Below are positions 36,693 to 44,896 of a DNA stretch of 64,000 nt, piece after piece; the stretch's first letter is position 1, and every line of letters begins with the position of its first letter. The notes below the pieces were generated by a model, which saw only the letters and a list, made by a program, of their open reading frames with translations, was not told the origin of the DNA and searched no databases. A program made the translations under genes and the position numbers. The DNA is taken from contig DJVQ01000036.1 of NCBI GenBank assembly GCA_002441265.1, positions 46,085-110,084 on the forward strand, given 5' to 3'. The DNA comes from Syntrophaceae bacterium UBA6252 (GTDB lineage Bacteria; Desulfobacterota; Syntrophia; Syntrophales; UBA6807).

Positions 36693-37730
36693 TCAGGATC
36701 TTCTCCTGTTCAACTCCCTCTCGAAGGCGTTCACGAGCTTTTCGATGGCTTTCCGGCTCTGTCCCCAGTCGTAAACGGGCCGTATCTTGATGAGGAAGAC
36801 CTTCTCCGCCTGGGAGAAGATGCGCACGCCGCTCGCGTTTTTCAGGCTCTTGATTTCGACCGTGATGTCGTGTCCCCCATGGAGAAGGCTCAGGGACTGG
36901 TGAATCCTGATGACCCCCATTTTCCTGTTTGAGCTTTTGACTTCCATGCCGGCGGCGCGGGCGGCCCGGATCATGGCGTCGAAGGTGACGCCGGAGGGTC
37001 TGTCGATCTTTTTCAGGTAAAGGCTCGAATTGGCCGACGGCCTGGCCCATTCGACGAAGGCCAGTTCTTCCCTTGCCTCGCTGAAGTTCGGGTCTTCCCG
37101 GACCGCCTCGTCCAGGTAGGCCTTCGCATCGTCGAACCGGTCCTTCTTCATGAGGCTCACGCCCTCGGTGTAGTTCTTGTATGCCGCCACCGAAGCCGTG
37201 GGATTCCGTGCGATTTGCCGCTTTTCCGCGTCCGACGCCTCGATCCCCAGATTGTTCAGGATGTCGTCGGCCATGTCGTCTTCCAGGGAAAAGATGTCGT
37301 TGTAGTTCCCCGTGACCATGGCCGTGTTGGAGACGACTCCCGTTTCCACCTTGACGAACCGGGCGGTGAGGCGGAGCTTTTCCCCCATTTTCTGGTAGGC
37401 GCCGGTGACCACCGTTTCCGCCCCGAGCACTTTCCCCGCCCTGGCGGCCGATTCCGGATCGATGACGCCGCTCTGGCCGAGGCTCACCTCGTTGAGGACC
37501 GCGTCGATCCGCTGCCGCTCCACGATCCGGATCCGCCGGACGCTTCCGAGCTTGGTGGTCAGCGTTTCCGCGATGCCCTCGGAAAGCCAGTCCGTCTCCT
37601 TGTCCTTGTTCACATTGGAAAAAGGCATGACGGCGATGGTGGGGACGTCTCCTTCGCCGGCGGTTCCGGGTGGTGGAACCGCCAGGAACGCCGCGACGGC
37701 CAGAAGCGCCGCGGCCAGGAATTTCCTCAT
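36693..37730 (-). CDS. FlgO/CsgG-like periplasmic protein with TPR-like segment (copy 2)
   Basis: A 345-residue protein with a signal peptide (MRKFLAAALLAVAAFLAVPP, cut near GTAGEG). The mature N-terminal part, TIAVMPFSNVNKDKETDWLS onward, matches the FlgO/CsgG-type domain seen in curli, flagellar outer-membrane and adenylate cyclase-TPR proteins, ending with AETVVTGAYQKMG. A short TPR-like helical pair follows (residues about 185-235), then a unique C-terminal domain. No lipobox cysteine. It lies 19 bases after a near-identical copy. Confidence 0.8.
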   Translation of the reverse strand: MRKFLAAALLAVAAFLAVPPPGTAGEGDVPTIAVMPFSNVNKDKETDWLSEGIAETLTTKLGSVRRIRIVERQRIDAVLNEVSLGQSGVIDPESAARAGKVLGAETVVTGAYQKMGEKLRLTARFVKVETGVVSNTAMVTGNYNDIFSLEDDMADDILNNLGIEASDAEKRQIARNPTASVAAYKNYTEGVSLMKKDRFDDAKAYLDEAVREDPNFSEAREELAFVEWARPSANSSLYLKKIDRPSGVTFDAMIRAARAAGMEVKSSNRKMGVIRIHQSLSLLHGGHDITVEIKSLKNASGVRIFSQAEKVFLIKIRPVYDWGQSRKAIEKLVNAFERELNRRRS

Positions 37731-37749
37731 CGGGCACCCCCCTTTTTCT

Positions 37750-38787
37750 TCAGCTCCTTCCCCGGTACAGCTCCAGTTCGAAGGCCCCCACGAGCTTTTC
37801 GATGGCGTCCCGGCTCTGCCCCCAGTCGTAAAGGGGCCGCATGCCGATGCAGAAGACCTTTTCCGCCTGGGAGAAAATGCGGACGCCGCTCGCGTTTTTC
37901 AGGCTCTTGATTTCGACCTCGATGTCATGGCCCCCGTGAAGGAGGCTCATGGACTGGTGCACCCGGAGAATCCCCTTCTTTTTATTTACGCCCCGGACGT
38001 CCATACCGGCGGTGCGGGCGGCCTGGATCATGGCGTCGAAGGTGACGCTGAAGGGCTTGTCGATCTTTTTCAGGTAAAGGCTCGAGTTGGCCGACGGTCT
38101 TGCCCAATCGACGAATGCCAGGTCCTCCCTTGCCTCGCTGAAGTTCGGGTCCGCCCGGACCGCCTCGTCCAGGTAGGCCTTTGCGTCATCGAACTGGTCC
38201 TTCTTCATGAGGTTCACGCCCTGGGTGTAGCTCTTGTACGCCGCCACCGAGGTCGTGGGGTTCTTGGCGATCTTCTGCTTTTCCGAGGTCGAGGTCTCGA
38301 TCCCCAGGTTTCTCAGAATGTTGTCGGCCATGTCGTCTTCCAGGGAAAAGATGTCGTTGTAGTCCCCGGTGACCATGGCCGTGTTGGAGACGATCCCCGT
38401 TTCCACCTTGACAAACCGGGCGGTCAGGCGGAGATTCTCCCCCATTTTCTGGTAGGCGCCGGTGACCACCGTTTCCGCCCCGAGCACCTTCCCCGCCTTG
38501 GCGGCCGATTCCGGATCGATGACGCCGCTCTGGCCGAGGCTCACCTCGTTGAGGACCGCGTCGATCCGCTGCCGCTCCACGACCCGGATCCGCCGGACGC
38601 TTCCGAGCTTGGTGGTCAGCGTTTCCGCGATGCCCTCGGAGAGCCAGTCCGTCTCCTTGTCCTTGTTCACGTTGGAAAAAGGCATGACGGCGATGGTGGG
38701 GACGTCTCCTTCGCCGGCGGCTCCGGGCAGTGGAACCGCCAGGAATGCCGCAACGGACAGAAGCGCAACGGCCAGGAATTTCCTCAT
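37750..38787 (-). CDS. FlgO/CsgG-like periplasmic protein with TPR-like segment (copy 1)
   Basis: Same length (345 residues) and architecture as the downstream copy, with most residues identical: signal peptide MRKFLAVALLSVAAFLAVPL, TIAVMPFSNVNKDKETDWLS, SLGQSGVIDPESAAKAGKVL. The ATG at 38787 follows ggaggaaac and is preferred over an upstream in-frame ATG. Differences cluster in the signal peptide, around residues 155-175 and in the C-terminal domain. The pair is a clear tandem duplication; role unknown, possibly envelope-associated. Confidence 0.8.
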   Translation of the reverse strand: MRKFLAVALLSVAAFLAVPLPGAAGEGDVPTIAVMPFSNVNKDKETDWLSEGIAETLTTKLGSVRRIRVVERQRIDAVLNEVSLGQSGVIDPESAAKAGKVLGAETVVTGAYQKMGENLRLTARFVKVETGIVSNTAMVTGDYNDIFSLEDDMADNILRNLGIETSTSEKQKIAKNPTTSVAAYKSYTQGVNLMKKDQFDDAKAYLDEAVRADPNFSEAREDLAFVDWARPSANSSLYLKKIDKPFSVTFDAMIQAARTAGMDVRGVNKKKGILRVHQSMSLLHGGHDIEVEIKSLKNASGVRIFSQAEKVFCIGMRPLYDWGQSRDAIEKLVGAFELELYRGRS

Positions 38788-38902
38788 CGGGCGTTTCCTC
38801 CTTTCAGGGCCCTTTGGGCGCATCGGCCGGACGGCGTTGCGAACGGCCGAAAACACTTTTCTTAGACTTTTTTTACGGCTTCGTCAATTTCGTATCGTTT
38901 TT

Positions 38903-40801
38903 TTACGAAGGGGACGGACCGGCCGGTTCCCCCGAATCGGTCTCCTCCGGGAAGGTCAGGGTCAGTTCGTACACGCCCGCGTTTACCATGGCCTGTAACG
39001 GGAAGGGCGCCTTTTCGAAAACCTTCAGCATGGCCTGGTTGTCCGTGAGGACGTCCGCCCGGAATCCCCGGACGTTTCGTTTCCTGGCGATGTCGATGAG
39101 GAGGTGGAACAGAAAGGAGGCGATGCCGATCCCCTGGTACTTCTCGTCGACGACGAAGGCCGTGTCGGCATGGCCGGAACCTTCCAGCCGGACGTACCGC
39201 CCCTCGGCGATGATGCGCTCCATTCCCGATTCCTCGATCGTGCCGATGACGGACATGGTTTTTTCGTAATCCACATTCACGTAGGCCTGCATCTTCATGT
39301 GCGGCATCGTCTTGATGCGGCTGAAATACCGGTAGTAGACCGCCTGGTCGGAAAACCGGTAGAAAAGCCGCCGCATCTCGTCCACGTCGGAGGGCTTGAT
39401 GGCCCGGAAGCGTACCGTCAGGTCGTCACGGAAGGTGCGGACGACATGGATGTCCTCCGGGTAAAGCCGGCCCGACCCGGTGACGTAGGCCTGGTCCCGG
39501 TAAAGAATGTTGGCTTCCCGGGCTTCCTCCACGAGCCGTTCCCGGTCGTCGGGGTGGGCGATGTCGATGAGGGCCAGCGCCCGTTCCCGGACCGTTCTCC
39601 CCCTGAGGGAGGCGACGCCGTGGTCGGTGATGACGAAGTCGAGGGACTCCCGGTAGGTGAACTGGTTCGGGTAGGCGTCCGCGGAGAGGAGGATGTTGGA
39701 TTTTCCCTCCAGGTTCCGGCTCGGCAGGGCGACGATCGTTCTCCCTTCCCTGGAATGGATGGCCCCGGCCACCAACTCCTGGACTTCCCCGGGGCCGGCG
39801 GTGACGTTTCCTTTTCCCGTGTGGAGCGCCATGTTTCCCGTGAGATCGATCTTGCGGGCGGGGATTACGGCCATGAACCGGTCGTTCAATCCCACCCCCC
39901 GCGGATCGGTCACCACGTCGATTCCCTGAAACTCGATCAGGGGGTTCCTGTGGAGCCAGTCCATGAGTTCCTTGGTTCCCTGGGCGTAGGATACCAGGGT
40001 CTTTCCCCTGAAGAACCGTTTGTTCCGGTTGGTGACGGCACCGCTTTCGATGAGGTCCATGAGGGGATCGGTGCACAGCAGGGAGTGGATTCCCAGGTCC
40101 CGTTTCCTGGAGAGCGGTTTCACCAGGGCCTCGAAAAGGGCGCCCACGAGAAAGCACAGACAGCTTCCATCCTCGATTACCGATGCCACATTGTGGGCAA
40201 GCCGTTCGAAGGGTTCGTCCGTCTTCCACCGGGGGAAATAAAAAGGGGGATCCTCGGAGCGGACGATGAAGTGGAGGTCGTCCACGTGGACGAGGGTGTC
40301 CCCGAACGCAAAGGGGAACTCGTCGCTCACTTCGCCGACGACGAGTTCGGCGTGGTCCATGGCTTGCCTGGCCACGTCCACCGCAGGGCCGAGACTGCAG
40401 TACCCGCGGCTGTCCGGGGGAGTGACCCGGACGAAGGCGGCGTCGAGCCGCACCATCCCGGAACGGAAAAAACCGGGGATCCGGGAGAACCGGTAGGGAA
40501 TGAGGTCGATGCGGCCCGTCGTGATCGCGTCGCTGGCCACCCATCCGGAGAAGAAGGTCTTCAGCCGGTATTTCTGGGCATATCGCCCGTCCAGGGGGAT
40601 GGCGTCCCCGAAGCTGAGAAGCTGGATCAGGTCGAGATCCTTGAGGTTGGGAAGCGAGGAGGCCATGAGGTGCTTGATGAGGGTCCGCGGCTCCGCCACT
40701 CCCGTTCCCAGGAAGATGCTCATCCCCGGCTTGATCCTCGAGAGGATCTCTTCCGGCGGGACGGGTTCCTTGTTCCACTTGGCAAGGTCGTTCTTTTCCA
40801 T
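38903..40801 (-). CDS. CoA-transferase-like domain fused to GNAT, catalytic glutamate missing
   Basis: A 632-residue paralog of the fusion at 23197. The CoA-transferase fold is recognisable (PGMSIFLGTGVAEPRTLIKHL; DHGVASLRGRTVRERALALI), but the catalytic motif HTEL is replaced by GIHSLLCTDP, with Leu at 241 where the glutamate should be, and the preceding substrate loop GYGSIP is replaced by FLVGALF. The C-terminal GNAT domain keeps its acetyl-CoA loop YQGIGIAS. The first domain is therefore unlikely to transfer CoA and may instead sense acyl-CoA to control the GNAT part (inference). Confidence 0.82.
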   Translation of the reverse strand: MEKNDLAKWNKEPVPPEEILSRIKPGMSIFLGTGVAEPRTLIKHLMASSLPNLKDLDLIQLLSFGDAIPLDGRYAQKYRLKTFFSGWVASDAITTGRIDLIPYRFSRIPGFFRSGMVRLDAAFVRVTPPDSRGYCSLGPAVDVARQAMDHAELVVGEVSDEFPFAFGDTLVHVDDLHFIVRSEDPPFYFPRWKTDEPFERLAHNVASVIEDGSCLCFLVGALFEALVKPLSRKRDLGIHSLLCTDPLMDLIESGAVTNRNKRFFRGKTLVSYAQGTKELMDWLHRNPLIEFQGIDVVTDPRGVGLNDRFMAVIPARKIDLTGNMALHTGKGNVTAGPGEVQELVAGAIHSREGRTIVALPSRNLEGKSNILLSADAYPNQFTYRESLDFVITDHGVASLRGRTVRERALALIDIAHPDDRERLVEEAREANILYRDQAYVTGSGRLYPEDIHVVRTFRDDLTVRFRAIKPSDVDEMRRLFYRFSDQAVYYRYFSRIKTMPHMKMQAYVNVDYEKTMSVIGTIEESGMERIIAEGRYVRLEGSGHADTAFVVDEKYQGIGIASFLFHLLIDIARKRNVRGFRADVLTDNQAMLKVFEKAPFPLQAMVNAGVYELTLTFPEETDSGEPAGPSPS

Positions 40802-40802
40802 T

Positions 40803-41984
40803 TCACCTCGAAGCCGGTTCGGAATTTCCCGCTTTACGGCTTCCCTCGTAAAGTTCGTACTCGAGGAGTCTGCATTCGATGGGCCCGTTGAAGAAAGGGA
40901 TTCTCCTGGCGGTCCGGAGTCCGACGGACTTGGCGAGATCCGGATTGCCGGTGAAGACGTATCCCAGGCGGCCCCTTCCCCGTTTCTTCAGAAAGTCGCC
41001 GATTTTTCCGTACACGTCCCGGAGCAGGGAAGCTTCCCCCATCCGCTCTCCGTACTCGGGGTTCATGAAGATGACGCCGCCGCCGGCCGGGATTTCCGTT
41101 TCCTCGAAGGGACACACGTTAAATTCGATCGCCTGTTCCACCCCCGCGGCCCGGGCGTTTTCCCGCGCCGCCGCCACGGCATCCGGGTCCCGGTCGGTGG
41201 CGAGGATCCGGCAACCCGGGGGCAGGCGGCCGCCGGCCTTCGCTTCCGCCCGGAGCTCTCTCCATCGCCGGGGGGAATACCCGCGGACATGCATGAATCC
41301 GAAATTTTCCCGGGTCAGTCCCGGCGGCCTTCCGAGGGCCAACAGGGCGGCCTCGACGGCCAGGGTCCCGCTTCCGCACATGGGGTTGACGAAAGGGCTT
41401 TTCCGGTCCCAGCGGGACGCCAGGATCGTCGCCGCCGCGAGACTTTCCTGCATGGGGGCCTTCCAGGGGAGCTTCCGGTACCCCCGTCTGGAAAGGGGCT
41501 CCCCGGAAGTGTCGAGGGAAATCGCCGCATCCTCCCCCGTCCACTGAAGATGAAACACCGTTCTTCTCCGGTCCGGCCCCGAATCGGGACGGATTCCCCT
41601 GGTCCTGTAGAACCGGTCCGCGATTCCGTCCTTGATCCTGAGGGACGCAAACCTGGGATCCCGGATCGCCGGCGTCCGGACGGTGGAGGTCACCGAAAAA
41701 TACCCGTTTTCCGAAAGCAGGTCCTCCCAGGGAAAGGCGCTGACGAAACGGTAAAGTTCCTCGGGGCCTTCCGCCCGGAATGCACACAGCCCGAGAAGAA
41801 CCCGGTGGGCCGTCCGCAGATGAAGGTTCAGGCGCATGGCGTCCTCCAGGTTCCCTTCCGTCTCGACGGCCGTTTCCCCGGCGCGGAGAACGGGAAAGGG
41901 AAGGGAGGAGAGCTCCCCGGCGAGAAAGGGTCCGATCCCCCTGGCGCAGGTGACCGCGATGGGATGCTTTTCCGTCAGGATCAC
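40803..41984 (-). CDS. THUMP-domain rRNA (guanine-N2) methyltransferase, RlmL/YpsC family
   Basis: A 393-residue class I methyltransferase. N-terminal THUMP-like region (residues about 10-150), then the methyltransferase domain with PMCGSGTLAVEAAL (motif I), ILATDRDPDAV (motif II) and IFMNPEYGERMG (motif IV). Motif IV reads NPEY instead of the commoner NPPY. Predicted target is a guanine of 23S rRNA. It ends one base before the ATG of the CoA-transferase/GNAT gene, so the two are probably co-transcribed. Confidence 0.88.
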   Translation of the reverse strand: MILTEKHPIAVTCARGIGPFLAGELSSLPFPVLRAGETAVETEGNLEDAMRLNLHLRTAHRVLLGLCAFRAEGPEELYRFVSAFPWEDLLSENGYFSVTSTVRTPAIRDPRFASLRIKDGIADRFYRTRGIRPDSGPDRRRTVFHLQWTGEDAAISLDTSGEPLSRRGYRKLPWKAPMQESLAAATILASRWDRKSPFVNPMCGSGTLAVEAALLALGRPPGLTRENFGFMHVRGYSPRRWRELRAEAKAGGRLPPGCRILATDRDPDAVAAARENARAAGVEQAIEFNVCPFEETEIPAGGGVIFMNPEYGERMGEASLLRDVYGKIGDFLKKRGRGRLGYVFTGNPDLAKSVGLRTARRIPFFNGPIECRLLEYELYEGSRKAGNSEPASR

Positions 41985-42040
41985 CGGCGGTTCCCGTTGG
42001 TTGACAAGGTTTCAAAAAGTTTCAAAAACATTCGGTTCGA

Positions 42041-42163
42041 ACGGCTTCGTAAAATGCTCCGCGGCAAGGCGCCCGAATCCCGACGACTGAGACGTGCTCT
42101 TTCGTACGCCGCAGGGAGGAGGGATGAAGGGGAGCGCGGCATGAATTTTTTGTGAAACCGTCA
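42041..42163 (+). repeat. Dispersed MITE-like repeat, copy F (internally shortened)
   Basis: Left end acggcttcgtaaaa fuses directly to the family interior (about 40 bases are missing compared with copy B), then core cggcaaggcgcccgaatccc, and right end ttttgtgaaaccgtca. The last three bases are also the stop codon of the universal stress protein gene, as happens with queA and copy A. Confidence 0.8.
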
Positions 42164-42595
42164 CTTTTTCACTACGAGGATCGGCTTCTTGACCCTCTTT
42201 ACCAGCTTGTACGACACGGTCCCGAGAAGCATCTGATCGATGTTGCTCTTTCCGTGGGATCCGACGACGATCATCGAAACCTCCTCCTCGTCGGCCACGC
42301 GGAGGATCTCGTTGCAGGGCCCCCCCTTCTCGATCCTCTTCCTGACGGCGTACCCGAGTTCCTTGAGCTCCCGCTCCAGGGGAAGCATCTCCCCGGTCAC
42401 CTTCTTCTCAAGATCGCTGAGAACCTCGGGGACATCCTTCTTGGAGAACTTGGCCAGGTCGTCGAGCCCGCGGCGGTCGATCACGTGGAGCAGAATGACT
42501 TCCCGTCCTCCGGCTTCTTTCAGCCTTTTAACGTAGTCCAGCGCTTTCCGGGCCTCTTCGGAAAAATCCGTTGCGTAGAGAATCTTTTCGAACAT
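42161..42595 (-). CDS. Universal stress protein (UspA family)
   Basis: A 144-residue single-domain USP. The start at MFEKILYATDFSEEA is chosen (gaaagaggggg upstream); the longer frame upstream is not USP-like. The ATP-binding signature is present: VVGSHGKSNIDQMLLGTVS, the G-2X-G-9X-G-S/T pattern, so this is an ATP-binding type. Its stop codon lies in the right end of repeat copy F. Confidence 0.95.
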   Translation of the reverse strand: MFEKILYATDFSEEARKALDYVKRLKEAGGREVILLHVIDRRGLDDLAKFSKKDVPEVLSDLEKKVTGEMLPLERELKELGYAVRKRIEKGGPCNEILRVADEEEVSMIVVGSHGKSNIDQMLLGTVSYKLVKRVKKPILVVKK

Positions 42596-42682
42596 GATTC
42601 CCCCTCTTTCACGGGTTGGTGCCCGCCTGCGGCGGGGCGGTCCCCTCCATTCACTCCCCAGCGGGTCCAAGGGATCCCGCTT

Positions 42683-43546
42683 CTATCGGACCTTCCGGGA
42701 TCGTTCCGCTTCCTCCAGCTCCCGGGACCGGTCCCGTCCGAGATCCATGTCGCCGAAGGATGCCCCTTCGGGAAGGATCATGAAGAAACGGTTACAGGCG
42801 GCGATCTGCGCCTCCCCCGCTTCAAGAACGAAATCAAGAATGTGCCCCCCCGAGACCCGTCCCCCGTCGATATAATGGAGGTGATACCCGGGAACGCCCA
42901 CCCCTTTCACGAAGGCGGGGCTCCGGAATCCCACGATCGTCCCCTCCGATCGATCCAGGGTAAAAACCGCCTGGTGTTTCGTCGCCTCGGCCAGAGGGGG
43001 GTAGGGCTTCTCCTGGGGGGGGACGGAACGGACCTTCATTCCGGAAAACGTTCCGTCGATGCGGATGCCGTAAAAAAGATTGAGGTTTGCCAGATCCCCG
43101 TCGAGGACACGGAGAAGTTCCTCCATCCCCATGCGGGACTGGAAGGGAATCCGCCGGTCCGCCCGGAAGGGAACCACCGCGGCGTACGGGGTCGTGCCCC
43201 CATCGGGGACGACCACCCTCCCGCCGGACGGCACCTGGTAAACCTTCCCGTCAAGGACGATCATCTCGCCGTCGAGGCGGTCGAAGGTCCCGATTCCGAA
43301 ATCCCCGTACCGGCCAAGCTCGTCAAGCGGAAAGAATCCGTCGTATCCGCCCACGAGGAGGGCTTCTATCGTGGAGATCTGCGTGACCGTGTGAATCCTG
43401 CTTGGGGAGGTCGCGCAGCCCGAGAGCAGGAAAAGGACGAGGATGAGAGGCAGGAGCCTCTCCGCCGTCCTTCGGGCTGCTCCGGAGAGAAGGCCCCGGA
43501 AAGACGTCCCGCCCGGTGCTGCCGGGAATCCTCCGATCGTCTTCAT
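42683..43546 (-). CDS. Acetolactate decarboxylase, predicted lipoprotein
   Basis: Converts alpha-acetolactate to acetoin. 287 residues from MKTIGGFPAA. The catalytic core is complete: GRYGDFGIGTFDRLDGEM and the zinc histidines in YHLHYIDGGRVSGGHILDF, with the 2 and 11 residue spacing of known enzymes. Unusually, the N-terminus is a lipoprotein signal (LPLILVLFLLSGC), which would anchor the enzyme in the envelope. No acetolactate synthase is nearby. It begins eight bases after the dodecin stop. Confidence 0.9.
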   Translation of the reverse strand: MKTIGGFPAAPGGTSFRGLLSGAARRTAERLLPLILVLFLLSGCATSPSRIHTVTQISTIEALLVGGYDGFFPLDELGRYGDFGIGTFDRLDGEMIVLDGKVYQVPSGGRVVVPDGGTTPYAAVVPFRADRRIPFQSRMGMEELLRVLDGDLANLNLFYGIRIDGTFSGMKVRSVPPQEKPYPPLAEATKHQAVFTLDRSEGTIVGFRSPAFVKGVGVPGYHLHYIDGGRVSGGHILDFVLEAGEAQIAACNRFFMILPEGASFGDMDLGRDRSRELEEAERSRKVR

Positions 43547-43554
43547 CGAACGCC

Positions 43555-43761
43555 CTACGCCTCGATGGTGGCCCCGATCTTCACGGCCACCTGCCAGTAG
43601 CTGATCTTGCCTTCCTCGATGTACCCCCGGGTCTCGACCACTTCGAACCAGCGGAGGTTTTTCGACTTCTTCCCCGCCGCCGCAACGGCGTTCTTCACGG
43701 CGTCCTCGATGCTCTTCTTCGACGAACCCGCCACTTCCAGAATTTCGTAAACGTGCTCCAT
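43555..43761 (-). CDS. Dodecin family flavin-binding protein
   Basis: A 68-residue protein that matches dodecins, which assemble as dodecamers and store or buffer flavins. Motifs: VYEILEVAGSSKKSIEDAV at the N-terminus and RWFEVVETRGYIEEGKISYW in the middle, with the flavin-stacking tryptophan. Ribosome site ggaagggag is upstream. Just upstream of the acetolactate decarboxylase gene, possibly co-transcribed. Confidence 0.93.
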   Translation of the reverse strand: MEHVYEILEVAGSSKKSIEDAVKNAVAAAGKKSKNLRWFEVVETRGYIEEGKISYWQVAVKIGATIEA

Positions 43762-43861
43762 CTCTCACTCTCCCTTCCTTGTCTTGACCGGATCCGGGTT
43801 CGGGTTTCCCCAATCCGGCCGCCCGTTCAAAAGGTCATGAAGTCGCTTCCCCGGGAAATCC

Positions 43862-44716
43862 TTATTTTTTGAGCCAGTCTTCCATTTCCTCCGCCTGGTA
43901 GGCCTCCTGCTGGAGGGCCAGGTCGAGCTTTACGACCACGCCGCCGTGCTTTTTCAATTCTTCGTCCCGCCGCAGGGCCTCGTGGCGTTTCATGGTGTTT
44001 CGGACGTCCCCGGCGGCCCGCCGGACGGCCTCCTCGAGGGAGGGGAGCGCGCCCATGGGAGCCGGTTTGAACCGGAGCACCGCGCCGTCCTCCGCCACCG
44101 CTTCGGCGAATATGGCGAGATGCTTCATTTTTTCCATGGCCTGGTCCATAAGGTTCCAGCCCGCCGTCCCTTCGTCCTGGAAAGCCCAGGACATGCGGAT
44201 GTGCCGGAGCATCTCGTCGTACTTGCCGGCAAGTTCCGTCTGGAGGGTTTCCAGGAAACCGGCGGGAAGTTCGCCGCCCCCCGATGGAAGGCCGCCGGCC
44301 TCTTCGGGGCTCAGCTTTTCGAGAAGACGCTGGAACCTTCTCGCGTGGATGGCCGACTCCCACGCCTCCCGCAGGAGAACGCGGCGGATGTGGGGATCGT
44401 CCACTTTTTCCGCTTCCCCGTTGTAGTGGGGGATGAGCTTTTCCTCGTATTCCCGGTAGGATTGAAGCATGGAGGCCCGGCTGGACGGGTCGTAGGGATA
44501 GGGAGCGGGCTGGAAAACCGGCTCCCCGCCGAGCTTCGCGATGATCATGCCGAGCCAGTGCATGTGCCACATTTCCTCCCGGGACCGGGAAAGCAGGCTG
44601 GCGCCGACGGTCGTGTCCTCCCCCTCCTGGTAGGCATGTACGAGATAACGGATCACTGCCGCATGTTCATCCGCGAGGTCCCGGTTGAGCATGTCGATCA
44701 GCTCCTTTTTTTTCAT
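43862..44716 (-). CDS. Ferritin-like domain protein
   Basis: A 284-residue helical protein. The first half has the ferritin-like di-iron pattern: E in NRDLADEHAAVIRYLVHAYQ, then SREEMWHMHWLGMI (ExxH), and in the second helix pair YREYEEKLIPHY and AWESAIHARRFQRLL. The second half repeats a helical bundle with less clear ligands. This suggests a bacterioferritin/rubrerythrin-type iron or oxidative-stress protein without a rubredoxin domain. Upstream of dodecin on the same strand. Confidence 0.8.
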   Translation of the reverse strand: MKKKELIDMLNRDLADEHAAVIRYLVHAYQEGEDTTVGASLLSRSREEMWHMHWLGMIIAKLGGEPVFQPAPYPYDPSSRASMLQSYREYEEKLIPHYNGEAEKVDDPHIRRVLLREAWESAIHARRFQRLLEKLSPEEAGGLPSGGGELPAGFLETLQTELAGKYDEMLRHIRMSWAFQDEGTAGWNLMDQAMEKMKHLAIFAEAVAEDGAVLRFKPAPMGALPSLEEAVRRAAGDVRNTMKRHEALRRDEELKKHGGVVVKLDLALQQEAYQAEEMEDWLKK

Positions 44717-44896
44717 GAAAGGTCCCCTTTCTTTTCCCGATGGTGTTCGACGGCGTTCCGTTCAGGGACGGTTGCCGGATGAGATGCGGCGAATCAAGCC
44801 GGCGGATGGTAAAACCGTGATTCCGGCCACTCAAGACATATTACAGGAATCCCCCCCGGGATGTCCAGCGGGAGAAAGCGGAAAAATGGGCTCCCG

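Noticed and set aside
38866..38892. Sequence ttttacggcttcgtca resembling a solo terminal repeat of the MITE-like family
   Set aside because: Only one end is present within a T-rich stretch; the match may be chance, so it is not listed as a copy.
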